From Macrocystis pyrifera (taxonomy: Eukaryota > Sar > Phaeophyceae > Laminariales > Laminariaceae): DNA of 64,000 nucleotides. The position numbers and the translations under genes were made by a program. The notes below the pieces were generated by a model. It did not search any database. It had not been told where the DNA came from and saw nothing but the letters and a program-made list of their open reading frames with translations. The number at the start of each line of letters is the position of its first letter. Position 1 is the first letter of the stretch. Positions 21,451-35,056 of the stretch are shown in pieces. The stretch lies in contig JASSKH010000023.1 in NCBI GenBank assembly GCA_031763025.1, forward strand, positions 7,281,501 to 7,345,500, read 5' to 3'.

Positions 21451-24400
21451 ATGGGGTGCCTATCAACCACGCAGCTCTCCTGCGGCGGCCTCGTGGCGCT
21501 GGTGGCCACATTGACCATGGAGTACACGACAGCTTTCCTGGCAGCGCCCCAGATGCCAGGTGAGAGCACGAGCGGCTGCTAGTCGGAGGGAGGGTAGAAT
21601 GACGATACGACGCAGCCACGCACACTAGGGAAGCCTGAGTATACCACACAGCAACAGCAGCATTTTACAAATAACCAACCCCTTTGCTTTTCGCGCCTGA
21701 CTGCTGTGACGGCAGCATCCACGCGGCGATTGCACAGCCGAGCCTTGCCGAGGATGAGTGACCAGCCTAACAGCCCAGCCACGACTCGGCAAGGCGTCTT
21801 CCAAGAGATATCTGTGCTGGCGGGCGCAGTGGCCGCTGCCGGGGCGGCTATCGCGGGCTCGGGCGAACCCGCGGACGCTTCTTCGTCTATCCCGGTTGCG
21901 AGTACTTCGGCTGGAGTCGTCACTGCAGAGGGTACGTACTCGTCTACGAATAATAACAACATGGCCCGAAAAATAATACACGTTTTATATTGGAATCGTA
22001 TTCAAAACTGCTCTTATATTTCCGTTCAGACGGGTAGGTAACATGTGATGGCACCGTGAATTTCGTACCATGTTCGCAAATGTAAGGATTGTTTCGATTT
22101 TCATGTCGATACTAAACATTACTTAAATTTCCGGACATATGTAGTTATGGTATGATCAAGCATCGTGACCTCCACTCAAACTTCCGATACATTAGTACGC
22201 AAAGAGAGATACGCATACGTATCAAACCACTTACCAGAGAGAGAGAGCAGGTACCTTTGCTCTGTGATGCACCGCGATGCCCCCGTCCTCCCTTGGCATT
22301 TATTTATACAATAGCAGTGCCAGGTACCAGGTTGCGCGATGGGACGCGGGGTGCGACTTCTATATACTGCCGTTGTATTGCCGGTTCGCCCTCCTGTGGG
22401 CAGGGTATGCCCAGTCGATAAAACAGCGTGGTTACGTGGTTACCGACTTTGTGCACAACAACATTCTGATCTACTGCACGGTAGTAAAAAATAAGCATGC
22501 TCCGGTCTTGTGCAATGCCGGCACTTGAGTTTTGTTCGAATAGGCTCTATCCCCATATAGACCCCGGTCTGGTTCACATCATACTCGTGGGGCGGCCGAG
22601 GCTGCCTTTTTGGTCATCGAACTCAGGGGGGTGGGTTGGTGTGTCACGTATCGGCTACCAGGGTATGTATCAGGTACCTGGTACATGTCGATACTACAGC
22701 AGTAGAGCATGCAGTAGTGGCGGCGCTGCTGCAGAAGAGAGCATGCAGTAGCAAGCGCTGGGCAGAGGTTCGTGTAGAGCAAAAACAGAGTGAATTATTC
22801 TCTCATAGCACAGGCGCGTCGAAGCTGCCTGTACTGACGGTTTCATATCCAAGAAAACCGCCATATCATACAATACAAAACCCAATATCTTATATGTAGA
22901 GCAGGGCAAGGTTGCCCTGCTGTTCCCTTGGTGTTACCATTCGATGCAAGGTTGGACTGAGGTATGGAAATTCTCTCGCGACGTAGATACTTGCTACGTA
23001 GAATATTACTTGTTCGAAGATGCTGATGTTGCCGCTATTTCGAAGAAAAAAAACAAAACATAATATCACAGTCACATCGCGCAGATTGCGATGACCTCGA
23101 CGTGTCGCGAACACACCCATACCAAATAAAACGCCGCAGTAAAGTCCAAGTTGACAAAAGGCATACCAGTAGACTTTTCGCCGATGATCGTTACGTACAT
23201 GCACCCCGTAAACAACACTCTGTCGACCAAACAGATAATATAAATGTAGCTGCGCAGAACTCGAAGGGCTGGACGCGCCGTGCAACATTTCTGCCAAATG
23301 CGTTCTAGCAAAAAGAGGGAAAGAAGAAGGCAGGCAGTCCTAATCGAGAAGCAACATGACACAAAAAATCAAAACGTTTCAACACACATGTGAAGAACAC
23401 GTGAGACGCTCAAGGCGGCGGTACGTCAGACTCGAGTCGGCAGGGCACAGCTGCGCTCCCCACGTCGTAGTGGCCAGGACTTCGGTAAGGCGGAGGTATG
23501 ATCGGTCCTTGTCTAGTTGCCTCGATTATCTCCGAGCGCTCTTGGCTTGCGCGCTCATGGTAGCTAGCACTACGGTATACTGTCGTTTGTGCCTGGGGAA
23601 CGGGCAAGGTCATAGACTTTCGAAGGTAGACATACATATGCTGGAAACCATGATTCCAGTCATTGTCGAAATCGTCGCAAGACGTGGTAGTCCCCCCGAG
23701 TATACAATCGTACTTCAACCACCGCCCTCTGGAACGCAACTGGGTCACGAAATGATTCGGAATGGAGTAGATGACAGCTACGAGGCAGTCCTCAACGGCT
23801 ATCATCAAAATAGGTGACGGTGCCGGCGGCTCTCCGGCGTCCTCGTAGATGTGTACACGTGCAGACGCGAAGAAAACGCGATTTGGGGCGTCGTCCGCAC
23901 TCCAAGGAAGAATCGACCATATGGACGTGCTGACGTGCCGGGCGCAGCTCTCGTCGCAGGGGGGGAACGGAGCAGGTCCAGGAAATGAGAAGTCGGAGGC
24001 GGCTCCGGTCAGGAACAAGGCATTGACTGCATCCTGGAGTGACTGGGGTGGTCCGTACGGAATCAAGACTGGTGCGGGATCTCGCCATCGTGCACATTGG
24101 GATGCGGTTATCTCGATATGGCTATGGTCCTCGATATGGCAATCGGTAGTGTAGTGCCAGTTGAAGCCGAGAGCCGTCCGAGTGTACATGATACGAGCAT
24201 GCCGTTCCACGACGTCACCTGGCCATCCGCTGTTGGGGTGGAGTTGATCATCAGGTCGAAGGGTGATCGCTTCGTATATGGAGCCCGGCGTTCCCATTGC
24301 GGATCCTGCCCTGTAGGCCGCTACTACCAAGGATCTTGTCACGTGCTTGAGCCAAAGAATCCTGCATTCCGCAAAGAATGCGACGCATACTGCACGAAAG

Positions 24401-27400
24401 GATACAATAAAACGTTTAGAAGACACATGAAAGCACAACGTAGTATATACCAGGTATATGGGTGCTGCAGGCGTCGGTAAGTATCGGGGGGTATTATTAC
24501 GACGAGATGTAGATAACAGAACAAGCAAGAACTTACCAAGAGGGTGCGTTGTAGAGGCTTGCCGTCGAACATGCAGGCACGCACAGCCGCAAGAGTGGAG
24601 AAGAAGATGGCTCCAGCTGGTGTTGCCATGGTTGGGTTGGGGAGAGGGCGTCCTTCCCAAGCAGCTATAGCGGAGGCGATGGCGGCGTTGAAGAAGCAGT
24701 TGTTGTTCTCATTGGGCGGCAGAAAAGGTATTGGGCGGATGGAGCCGGTGTCTGTTTGTCCGTCGTTGGTGTGGGATGTATAACTAGCCGGAGGACTTGT
24801 CGTGGCCGGTCGGAATGTAGAGGGATCATCCAAGAACAAGGCTAGTGTAGCCTCGTCGAGGCGTTCGAGGTAGTCGATCATAGCCGCTACAACGTCGTCC
24901 TGTGGATGGGTCAGATCGTCGAGAGTAACCGGCGACAGCAAGAACAGCTTGCTGGCATCGGTCCCTCGGGACAGAGCGACGTAGACAGCCGCGCTGTCCA
25001 TATAGCCGTCTACTGGCTTACGAATGTCGAGCACGAGTATAGGGATGGTTTCGCCTTGCGTTCGATAGACTGAGGAAAGAATACCAAGAGACAGAGGCAC
25101 CTGCATTCTGTTGATGGTGAATTTCCGCCTGCATTTACCAACGATGGAGAACTTCCTATTAACCGGACAGCAGCCGATGACACCTCGAGGGAGCCCGTCC
25201 AGCTTCAGCCCAGCTCTGTCGGCGGCGTCGATGTAGATGAGCACGCGCGTAGGTGGATACTGTAGTTCGACGACATGATATCCGGTGACCTTATTACGAA
25301 GGTATGGTTCTCGCGGGTCGAACTCGATGTCCACGACTACCGCGTCGGCGTTGCATCGTCGGATATCGTCTCCACACAAAAGACAGTACTGCACGTATAA
25401 AACTTACACACATAAGTATTACGGGGGACTATAGTTAATAGGATAAAGTTTTCCTCCCTCTCTGCCACGATGAGCCCCGTCGCCCGCCTCGCGTGAAGCC
25501 CGGTGCTCACCGTGGCCCTTGTTCGCCACCTCGACAAAGTTGGTGCTCAAACTGCATTGAATTATCTTTGAAGTTTTGTTTGGTCGCAAAAATAAGCACC
25601 GCTTGAACATTGTTTTGCATGTCAAAACGACCCTTATATCTCGTATATGGTACAAGCGGAGCCTCACAAGGAGGCCAGACAGAGCCCATTCGTGCTTCCT
25701 ACGTGTCTCGAGGCACACGTGACGCCTAGTCACGCAAACGGCGACCGCGCTCCTTGCAACACCCCCTCTACCTGCTAGCACCCGCTGACACCCGCGGCAG
25801 CGCCGGGCTCGCCCGCGGTACCGTGTTCTGAGTACACGCACGCGCACGAAACGAAATAAAAAGTCTTCAAAAATATTATAAGTAACGCTTGATTCGTACC
25901 TGGTATGTTCGTATGAACATGAGTACAAGAAGGCGCTTCTATTAACGAACGCGGTTTTTGTTCGAAAATTATACGCTGTACCGGGACATTGCTTTTTTGC
26001 CAGAAAACGGTATACCTTGACAGAAAACGTTATATAACTTGAGTTTGGTGTGCCCTGATCAGCTCGTTTTACTTTTTCGTACCGTAAACGGACAAAAATA
26101 CGATGGTGTACCGATTTTTTTTTTTTGGCATTTTCGCAAGTGAGACGGACGGACATGGATGTTTCGCCATAAAACGGTATACCTAGACAGAAAATGTCAT
26201 CTAACTTGGGTTTGGTGTACCCTGATTGCGTGGTTAGAGTTTTTTGTACCGTAAACTGGCCAAAAAGCGCTGGTGTACCGTTATTTGTCATTTTGCCCGT
26301 TAGGACAGGAAATTAATTTTGCTTTTAGATATAACCTAGGGGATTGAGTCGTTCTTGCACTACAAATATCCTGACATTTCCTCTCAAGAACTACTTCATA
26401 CCAGTTCGTATTCACGTAATCCAACTCTCCACAATCAGTACAGTAGGACTGCCCTTTCGATCTTCCAAACACAAATAAATACCATCAACAACTACTGCAT
26501 GAAATGACAGCAGTGTAACCCCCCATTAACCTTCTTACGAGTTCCATTAAACTCTTTTGGCGTGATACCTGATTTAAAAAAAGGGGGGGGGGGGGGCGTT
26601 CATTCACCGAATAGCATGAGGCAAGTTGAAACAAACGTTAGCGCATACAAACTCTTCGTGAGTACGTATGTCAGCCTCTTGATAGCTTGTACTGTGCATC
26701 AACTACGTACGTTGCCCGGTTACTCTGCACGATAGTAGTCTGATATCAACACAACACTCAAAATTCAGCTATTCTCTCAGTCTACAGGCGCTCCTGCCAA
26801 GCACGCAGCGACTCCCGTCGTGGAGTATGCCTTTTCCATGTCACCAGCGAGATCTACGTCAACGTCCGCGGTCAAATCGTTTCCTTTTCCCGCGTCTTCG
26901 CTGTAAATTAGCTCCGTCGTCGTGTACCTGTTAAGAGAAGAAAGACATCCTGTGGCAGACGTATATATTGCGATGTCCTCTGTTGACAATACTGAGTCTC
27001 CTCAATCCGCGCGGGTCTCACTTCAGCAGGCGTTTTCGTCGGGCATACATCAGTGATCCCGTACGTTTCCAGCACCGTCCCGGTAGTCATTTCCTGCGTC
27101 GACATGTATGTGCCTGCGATAACGTTTGGTTCTATTTTGGTACCTACAACGAGCTTCGCGGCTCCCAGGTCCACCGTCTGGTGCGTTTGCGAGTCATCTC
27201 GCTTATACCAATTTCACTGGATGTTCTGGCCCCGGAGATGTCAATATTATTATCCCTTGCTGCTGTAAGCTCCTCCGCTGGCGGTTTCAAACCGCGAGGG
27301 CGGCCGGGACTCATCCTTCGGTGCCACGTGTCCGTGTCCATCGTCGTGAGGGATATGTGCTGTGGTTCCTGCTGCCCATCCAGAAATATATGGAGGACGA

Positions 27401-30206
27401 ACACCCGTGGAAGTTTCGTTGAAATGGGAAACGCGGCGTTACCGTCGCGTAGAACCGGAGGATTAGACAGTAGTTCGAGCTTCACTCCTTTCCCTTGGAG
27501 CGCTCCGACCGAAAACACACTCGCTCCTAGATCGGGAACAATGAGCACTTCCAGGTGGATCGATACCAACTCACCTCGGTCATTCCGTGCACGCAATGCG
27601 AGAGTACCCTTCGGTGTTGCAATAGAGAGGCCGCATGATCCTTTTACACGTACGTCGCAGTCGATCTTGTTGGTCACATGTTGGCAAAGCCGAGATTCGT
27701 CGGGCACCATATGGTGTGAGGCTGCGGTATCGACGAACGCTGCTGCTGTGTCACCGGGGGGCGTCGCTATTCCAATTTCCATCAACGCCGGGAATGCGGT
27801 ATCTTCCTGGGTGCACCAAGCAAGGGACACGCTATTTCCTCCTACGGCACCACCGACCTGTGCAGCATTAGCATGCTGGGTGTGTCTTCGGTCGGAGCGC
27901 CCCAAGAAAAAGGTGTGAAGCTCGATCTACTGTCTAGTCCTCCGGTTCTACGCGACGGTAACGCCGCGTTTCCCATTTCAACGAAACTTCCACGGGTGTT
28001 CGTTTCGTTCTCTCCATATATTTCTGGATGAGCAAGAGGAACCACAGCTCACATCTCTCACGACGATGGACACGGACACGTGGCACCGAAGGATGAGTCC
28101 CGGCCGCCCTCGCGGTTTGAAACCGCCAGCGGAGGAGCTTACAGCAAGGGATAATAATATTGACATCTCCGGGGCAGGAACACCCAGTGAAATTGGATAT
28201 AAGCGAGACGCACCAGACGGTGGACCTGGAAGCCGTGAAGCTCGTTGTAGGCACCAAAATAGAACCAAACGTTATCGCAGGCACATACATGTCGACGCAG
28301 GAAATGACCACCGGGACGGTGCTGGAAACGTACGGGATCGCTGATGTATGCCCGACTAAAAACGCCTGCTGAACTGAGACCCGCGCGGATTGCGGAGACC
28401 CAGTTTTGCCGACAGAGGACATCGCGTTATTTATGTCTGCCGCAGGATCTCTTTCTTCTCTTGACAGGTACACGACGATGGATCTAATTTACAGCGAAGA
28501 CGCGGGAAAAGGAAACGATTTGACCGCGGGCGTTGACGCAGATCGCGCTGGCGACATGGGAAAGGAATACTCTACGACGGGAGTCGCTGCGCGCTTGGCA
28601 GGGGCGCCTGTAGACTGAGAGAATAGCTGAATTTTGAGTGTTGCGTTGATATCAGACTACTATCGTGTAGAATAACCGGGCAACGTACGTAGTTGATGCA
28701 AAGTACAAGCTATCAAGAGGCTGACATACGTATTCACGACGAATTTGTGCGCGCTAGCGTTTGGTTCAAGCCGCCTCATGCTATTCGGTGAATGAACGCC
28801 CCCCCCCCCCCTTTTTTTCAAATCAGGTATCACGCCAAAAGGGTTTAATGGAACTCGTAAGAAGGTTAGTGGGGGGTTACATTGTTGTCATTTCATGCAG
28901 TAGTTGTTGATGGTATTTATTTGAGTTTTGAAGATCGAAAGGGCAGTCTTACTGTACTCATTGTGGAGAGTTAGATTACGTGAATACGAACTGGTATGAA
29001 GTAGTTCTTGAGAGGACATGTAAGGTTATGTGTGGTGCAAGAACGATTCAATAGGATGTTGGGTTTTGTGCTGTATGGTACGGCGGTTTGCTTGGATATG
29101 AAACCGTCAGGACAGTCAGCTCCGACGCGCCTGTGCTGTGAGATAATAATTCACTCTGTTTTTGCTCTACCCGAACCTCTGCCCAGCGCTAGCTACTGCA
29201 TGCATGCTCTCTTCTGTAGCAGCGCCGTCACTACTGAATGCTCTACTTCTGTAGTATCGACAAACCACGTAGGCCTGTCGATACTTCAGCAGTAGAGCAT
29301 GCATTAGTGACGGCGCTGCTGCAGAAGAGAGCATGCATGCAGTAGCTAGGGCTGGGCAGAGGTTCGGGTAGAGCAAAAACAGAGTGAACTATCATCTGAC
29401 GGCATAGGCGCGGCGAAGCTGCTTGTCCTGACGGTTCCATATCCAAGCAAACCGCCATATCATACCAGGTACAGTACAAAACCCAATATTTTATTGAGTC
29501 GTTCTTGCACTACAAATATCCTGATACATGGATACTTGAAGCTAGGGGCGACCGCTGCGAGCCTGATAGAATCGTACGAGTATCCACGTACGTGTACGTA
29601 CGCTTATAGTTGATACCAGGTACCTGGTACGACGTACCTAGTAGTTGATATTTGGCACTTTTTGCCCCCGGTGTTGTTGGTTTGCCGCTGCGATGTTACT
29701 GATTCGCATATACTGGTGCGAACGTACGGCAGTGTACAGCAGTACCAAGGCAGTACATGCCTGGTATGATGTGCCAGGTACCCGGTATGCCCACAAGCAG
29801 TACAGCGAGGCACTGCTGTAATTGCGCTTGCACCTTGAGGGAATCCGCACTCCGGGCATTATAAATGTGATGGCGTTGCGCATGTTTCACGTGGGTCTGT
29901 CTGCACGTCTGCACTCGTGTGGATGTATACACACGAGCTCTTGCATAAATACGAGCTGAGACGCCTTTCCCCACCAAACCCCACATGTAATTCCGTAATA
30001 CTGACTGCTGTATATACAGCAGTAGTAGCAGTACCGCCGTAATACCGTGCGGTCACTGCATCTGTGGTATCTTATGTTTCCGGGAAGAAGTCAAGGGTTG
30101 CCCTGACAAACTCAAGAACTTGCCCTAGCCGCGAGTTTCTAATTATTCCGTCCGCAAGCAACGATTATTGTACCTCCACAAACAAGAGTTGGTTGGCGAT
30201 TGATGT

Positions 30207-30252
<46 letters not shown>

Positions 30253-31666
30253 ATCGTATCACGTAGTGTTCAAGGTAATGCACCCAAGAGGCAGTCACAT
30301 AGTACTCCCATTGCTGTCTCTGGAAGTGGCCACACCGGAAATTAAACTAGCTCATTGAAGCTGTCATCCATATGCAAGTCCGCCTCACAAGCGGTTCTTA
30401 GTAGGATGCAGCTCACCCTTCATGCGACTCGCCCAACACCTCACGGCGCTTCGCGCTTGGTGCGAGCAATGTCTGCCTGGTCGGTGAAAACCCTACATGC
30501 TCCGTCCCGGCATTGTAGGGATGCGAGGGTCTATGGTCATACGGTACGGCCAAGCATGAGATCGAGTACATCTCTCCTATCGAGTACCCCCCCCCCCCCC
30601 CCCCCCCCCCCCCCAACCTATGACATGGCTATATATACGACTACGGCCATGCATGTACCCCCCGTCCTACCCCCCCCTGTTTTATCCTATGTATCCTATA
30701 GGATGCCTGATGCGAATATTTGAACCGGTTGGAGAAGGTTGATCTGTGATCTATACCGATATAATCCATTAGGTCGTACCAGGTACTGCTTCTAATGCGT
30801 TCTGCGGCTGTAAACCGAAATCCTCCCTATGGTGATATCCGCAGGACTCTCGTGCCTGTCCACACGACAAACCTAATATGTAACGTGCACAGACAATAAT
30901 AGCACCCCCCGACCTCCCCCCGTGGACGAGTTTCCAAGCTGATCTTCTTGACAACGGAGAGAGCGCAAACGCCGAGCAATTATGTGGAAACACTCGACGA
31001 GATAATTCCCAGACCCCAGAGCCTCTATCTTTGTTTCATTCGTTGTGCCATGCTTGCCTTGTCTTGGTGGAAATAGGCTCGGAAATTCATCCCAGGGGGT
31101 GGGCTGACTCACTCAAATTTAAAGCAGTTTGTCCCCAAAATGGGACATCAGTCTTGAAAGGGTGGTATATGCCGATCCGCAACTCCCCCGTAGGTAACTC
31201 GGCCAACTGGGGTATCATTTGTCCTCCCAGAGCCCCCTATAATAACGCTTCCACATATCTGTGGAAACCCTCGTAGAGTACGCGCATAACGCAGCAGACA
31301 GATAGCGCCAAGAACGCGCCCATTGCCTGGGATCCGGACTGCGCAGAATCCGACGGCAGTATGCAGAGCGGGGACGACCTCGACGTCGATTTATCGGACA
31401 ACGAGTCGGGGGATTTTGACGAATTTTAGGACTTTTCTCTTCTTTTGTTCGTCCTCCGATCAGCAACGTGTTCCGGTTGGGAGTTGACGGTTGGATAAGT
31501 GGGAGTTGGTACGATAGGCAGCAGAATGACGCGGTGGCACATGTTGCCTTCTGAATTTCTGTGTTGAATATTAAATATAGTTGCACGTTTGCAGTTGGAA
31601 TGCTGATACGTTTGAGACGCGAGCAACTGTGCGCTCGAGAAAAGCAGATAGATGTTGACAAGCTGT

Positions 31667-31705
<39 letters not shown>

Positions 31706-34700
31706 CGGGGGCGGTACTCATTATCGTGCATGGCCGTAGTCATATGACCATTGACCCTCGCATCCCTACAATGCCGGGACGGAGCACGTCAGGTTTTCAC
31801 CGACCAGGCAGGTATTGCTTGCTTGCACCAAGCGCGAAGCGCCGTGAGGTGTTGGGCGAGTCGCATGAAGGGTGAGCTGCATCCTACTAAGAACCGCTTT
31901 AGAGGCGGACTTGCATATGGATGACAGCTTCAATGAGCTAGTTTAATTTCCAGTGTGGCCACTTCCAGAGACAGCAATGGGTTCACTATGTAGCTGCCTC
32001 GTGGGTGCCTCACCATATACACACTACGTGATACGATCATCCCCCTTGTGCGGAGTAAAGGTTCTCCCCACACAAAAATGATCTAACTCAACCGCCAGCC
32101 GTGGTAACCGCCAAAAAAAAACAACCAAACAAACAAACGGTACCCTGGCTGTTTAGCTCATGCAATGAGAGGCGTGTTTTACAGCGTCGTCGCCAACCGA
32201 CGCCAACCCAACCTATATATATACCAGGTATATAATATAGGGGGGGGGTTGGAATACGCAGATTTTTTTTTCTGTTTTTGTTTTGTGTTGAGATTTGTCT
32301 GCTTATTAAAGCATGGAGTACGTTAATTATTCATATCTTGTGTAGGGAGCTGGCGGTAGTCACAGCCCAGCCCGCGGATCTCGATGCGACAAGTCGCAGT
32401 AAAAACCAAAAAAAAAACGCAGCCTTCATTGCGTGTTCGTCGTTTTTTGTGATTAAATACTTACGCTGCGATGTCAGATGGCACAGATGATCAGACAACA
32501 CAAATTATGTGAACGCAACATGAATATATATAGGAGTACACTACTATTACGGGGGTCCATAGTTAATAGGACCTATGGTATACATAAAAACCTCTATATT
32601 TACGTGGTTTTACTAACAATATTTGGTCCTAATTACTATGGTCCTCCGTAATACTACTACGCACCTACACAGCCCGACCATCGATGTTTGTATACTGGTA
32701 ATATTTCAAAAATTGGCTTTCTGATCGCGTCTGTATAAAACCCCGGGGGTGATTCGTTTTCATCCCGGGATACTGAGGTATTTATGGGTAAGTAATCGAA
32801 AAAACTGGTTTCGGGTCAGCACCGGCAGGTAACTACCTCGACTGGAGGTATTGTACATACCTGGTAAAAAACAATGTCAGGGATCGTGCGGCAAGGACGC
32901 TACAGGATCTCACTGGGAATGCACCCACTCAAGACAAATAGAGACATGAGAAAGTTGAACTGGCAATATAAAGTAAGGAACATGCCAAAAAAGAGGTTGC
33001 CAGCCACAGTTGATAGATCTGTATGGGAGGAAGTAACAAAAGGGGAGCTGGAATAAGGTGGGATGGCGTAGTTGAGAAAGTATGGAAGGATTTAGGGGGG
33101 AAACCAAGAAGATATGATGTCTGCCGGGAAGTTTGGGAGGTACAAGGCAGCAATAGAAGAAATGATAGAAAGAAGGGAAAGGCTAGCGCTAAGAAACAAG
33201 GTGGAATCGGAAAAACACTAGAGATATACGGGGGATTGAGGGAAGGAATAGGAATGAAAACGTATTCGCATGGCCCAATGGACTTCGCGAAAACGCTGAA
33301 ACTGCGCTTTCGTGTAGGGGACCTGGACCTGCAAGAAAGAAGAAAGAGGTACACCAGTAGCCGGGAGAAGGAGGAAATAGATGCACAGATGTGCCCGTGT
33401 GGCAAAGCAATAGAGAGTAGAACTCACATAATAGGAGATTATGAATTATACAAGGAGGAACGGGATGTGTTAGAAGAGGAGATGAGGGAAATATGACGAA
33501 TGCGTCATGGAGGAGTTTGATACAATGAATAGCAGCGAGAAAACGATCGCTATCCTAGGAGATAGATGGTGGCCACAGGCGGCCAAACAGGAAGGGGATA
33601 AGATTAGCAAAAATACTTGTATGTAATATATGGAAACAACGTAATGAGCGCCCAATTGTTGGAGGTGTCTCTATCAGGAGTGGGAACGGTGCTCCGTCTC
33701 GAAAGGGATGCGTGGTCAATGCTCAAATGACTAAGGCAAGCAACAAGTGAGTACGCCCCCCCCCCCCCCAAGCAATGTCTGCCTGGTCGGTGAAAACCCG
33801 ACATGCTCCGTCCCGGCATTGTAGGGATGCGAGGGTCTATGGTCACACGACTACGGCCATGCATGAGATCGAGTACATCTCTCCTATCGAGTACACCCCC
33901 CCCCACCTCACGGTCCTTCGCGCTTGCTGCAAGCAATGTCTGCCTGGTCGGTGAAAACCTGACGTGTTCCGCCCCGGCATTGTAGGGATGCGAGGGTCTA
34001 TGGTCATAGGACTACGGGCATGCATGATAATGAGTACCCCCCCTCCATAGAGAGTAGAACTCACATAGTAGGAGAATGTGAAATGCACAAGGAGGAACGG
34101 GATGTATTAGAAAAAGAGATGAGGGAAATAGACGAATGTGCCATGGAGGAGTTTAGTACACTAGATGGCAGCGAGAAAACGATCGCTATCCTAACAGATA
34201 GATGGTGGCCACGGGCGGCGAAACAGGAAGGGGATAAGATTAGCAAAAAGTTTCTATGTAATATATGGAAACAACGTATCGAGCGCCCCAACTGTTGGAG
34301 GTGTCTCTATTGGGAGTAGGAGCGGTGCTCCGTCTCGAAAGGGATGCGTGGTCAATGGTCGAATGACTAAGGCAAGCAACAAAGGAGTCCCTCCCCTTGG
34401 CTCATACCGCTTTTTCTATCCACGTGTACGACTTGCCATGGCATCTCTGTTTATTGGTTCGACCCGGACGTCGATTTTTTTTAATATGTACTTGTATCTA
34501 TATACCTACTCATGGGATGTCTGTTCCGTGTTGTGATGCTGGAGTACCGCTTTCACTCCAATTTTAGTATGTATGATGCCTGACACCCCTTGAGCGCTTC
34601 CGATCACACAGACAGAGGGCTATAGATACAATATTTCGGGGCACGACGCTATGATAGAGACGTTGAATTTTCCAAGCTTTCCAGCGGAAGTATTGGTCAA

Positions 34701-35015
34701 CACTCAACTAACTTGCTTGTGCAAGCTGCATTTCTTACCGTTTACCCGCCCCGTACCCCGCACTGCTGGTGCTGTCAGTCAAAGATGTCAGAGACGTCAG
34801 TTTAGGTCTGTGAAAGACGGCCGTCTAGACTTCGTATATATTTTATTAATAGTTTTAGTGTAAGAGACGGTAATTTAGGCCTGTGACGGACAGCCATCTA
34901 GGCCTGCGACCGACGGCCGTCTAGACTGATTAAAGTAGTTTTAGTGCACTCGTAGGGTTTATCCTAAAGGTGTGGCTGACTACGCCAGACACTTTTTGCG
35001 TCTCCGGACAGTTAT

Positions 35016-35056
<41 letters not shown>

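Noticed and set aside
22890-23362. Minus-strand hydrophobic frames (135 and 96 codons)
   Set aside because: No homology pattern, no splice signals, and the first overlaps the hairpin-element arm.
25419-26291. 290-codon minus-strand frame
   Set aside because: It crosses a two-copy tandem repeat and ends in a MITE fragment (PINYSPP is the MITE end). The two repeat units translate to unrelated peptides, so there is no selection on protein.
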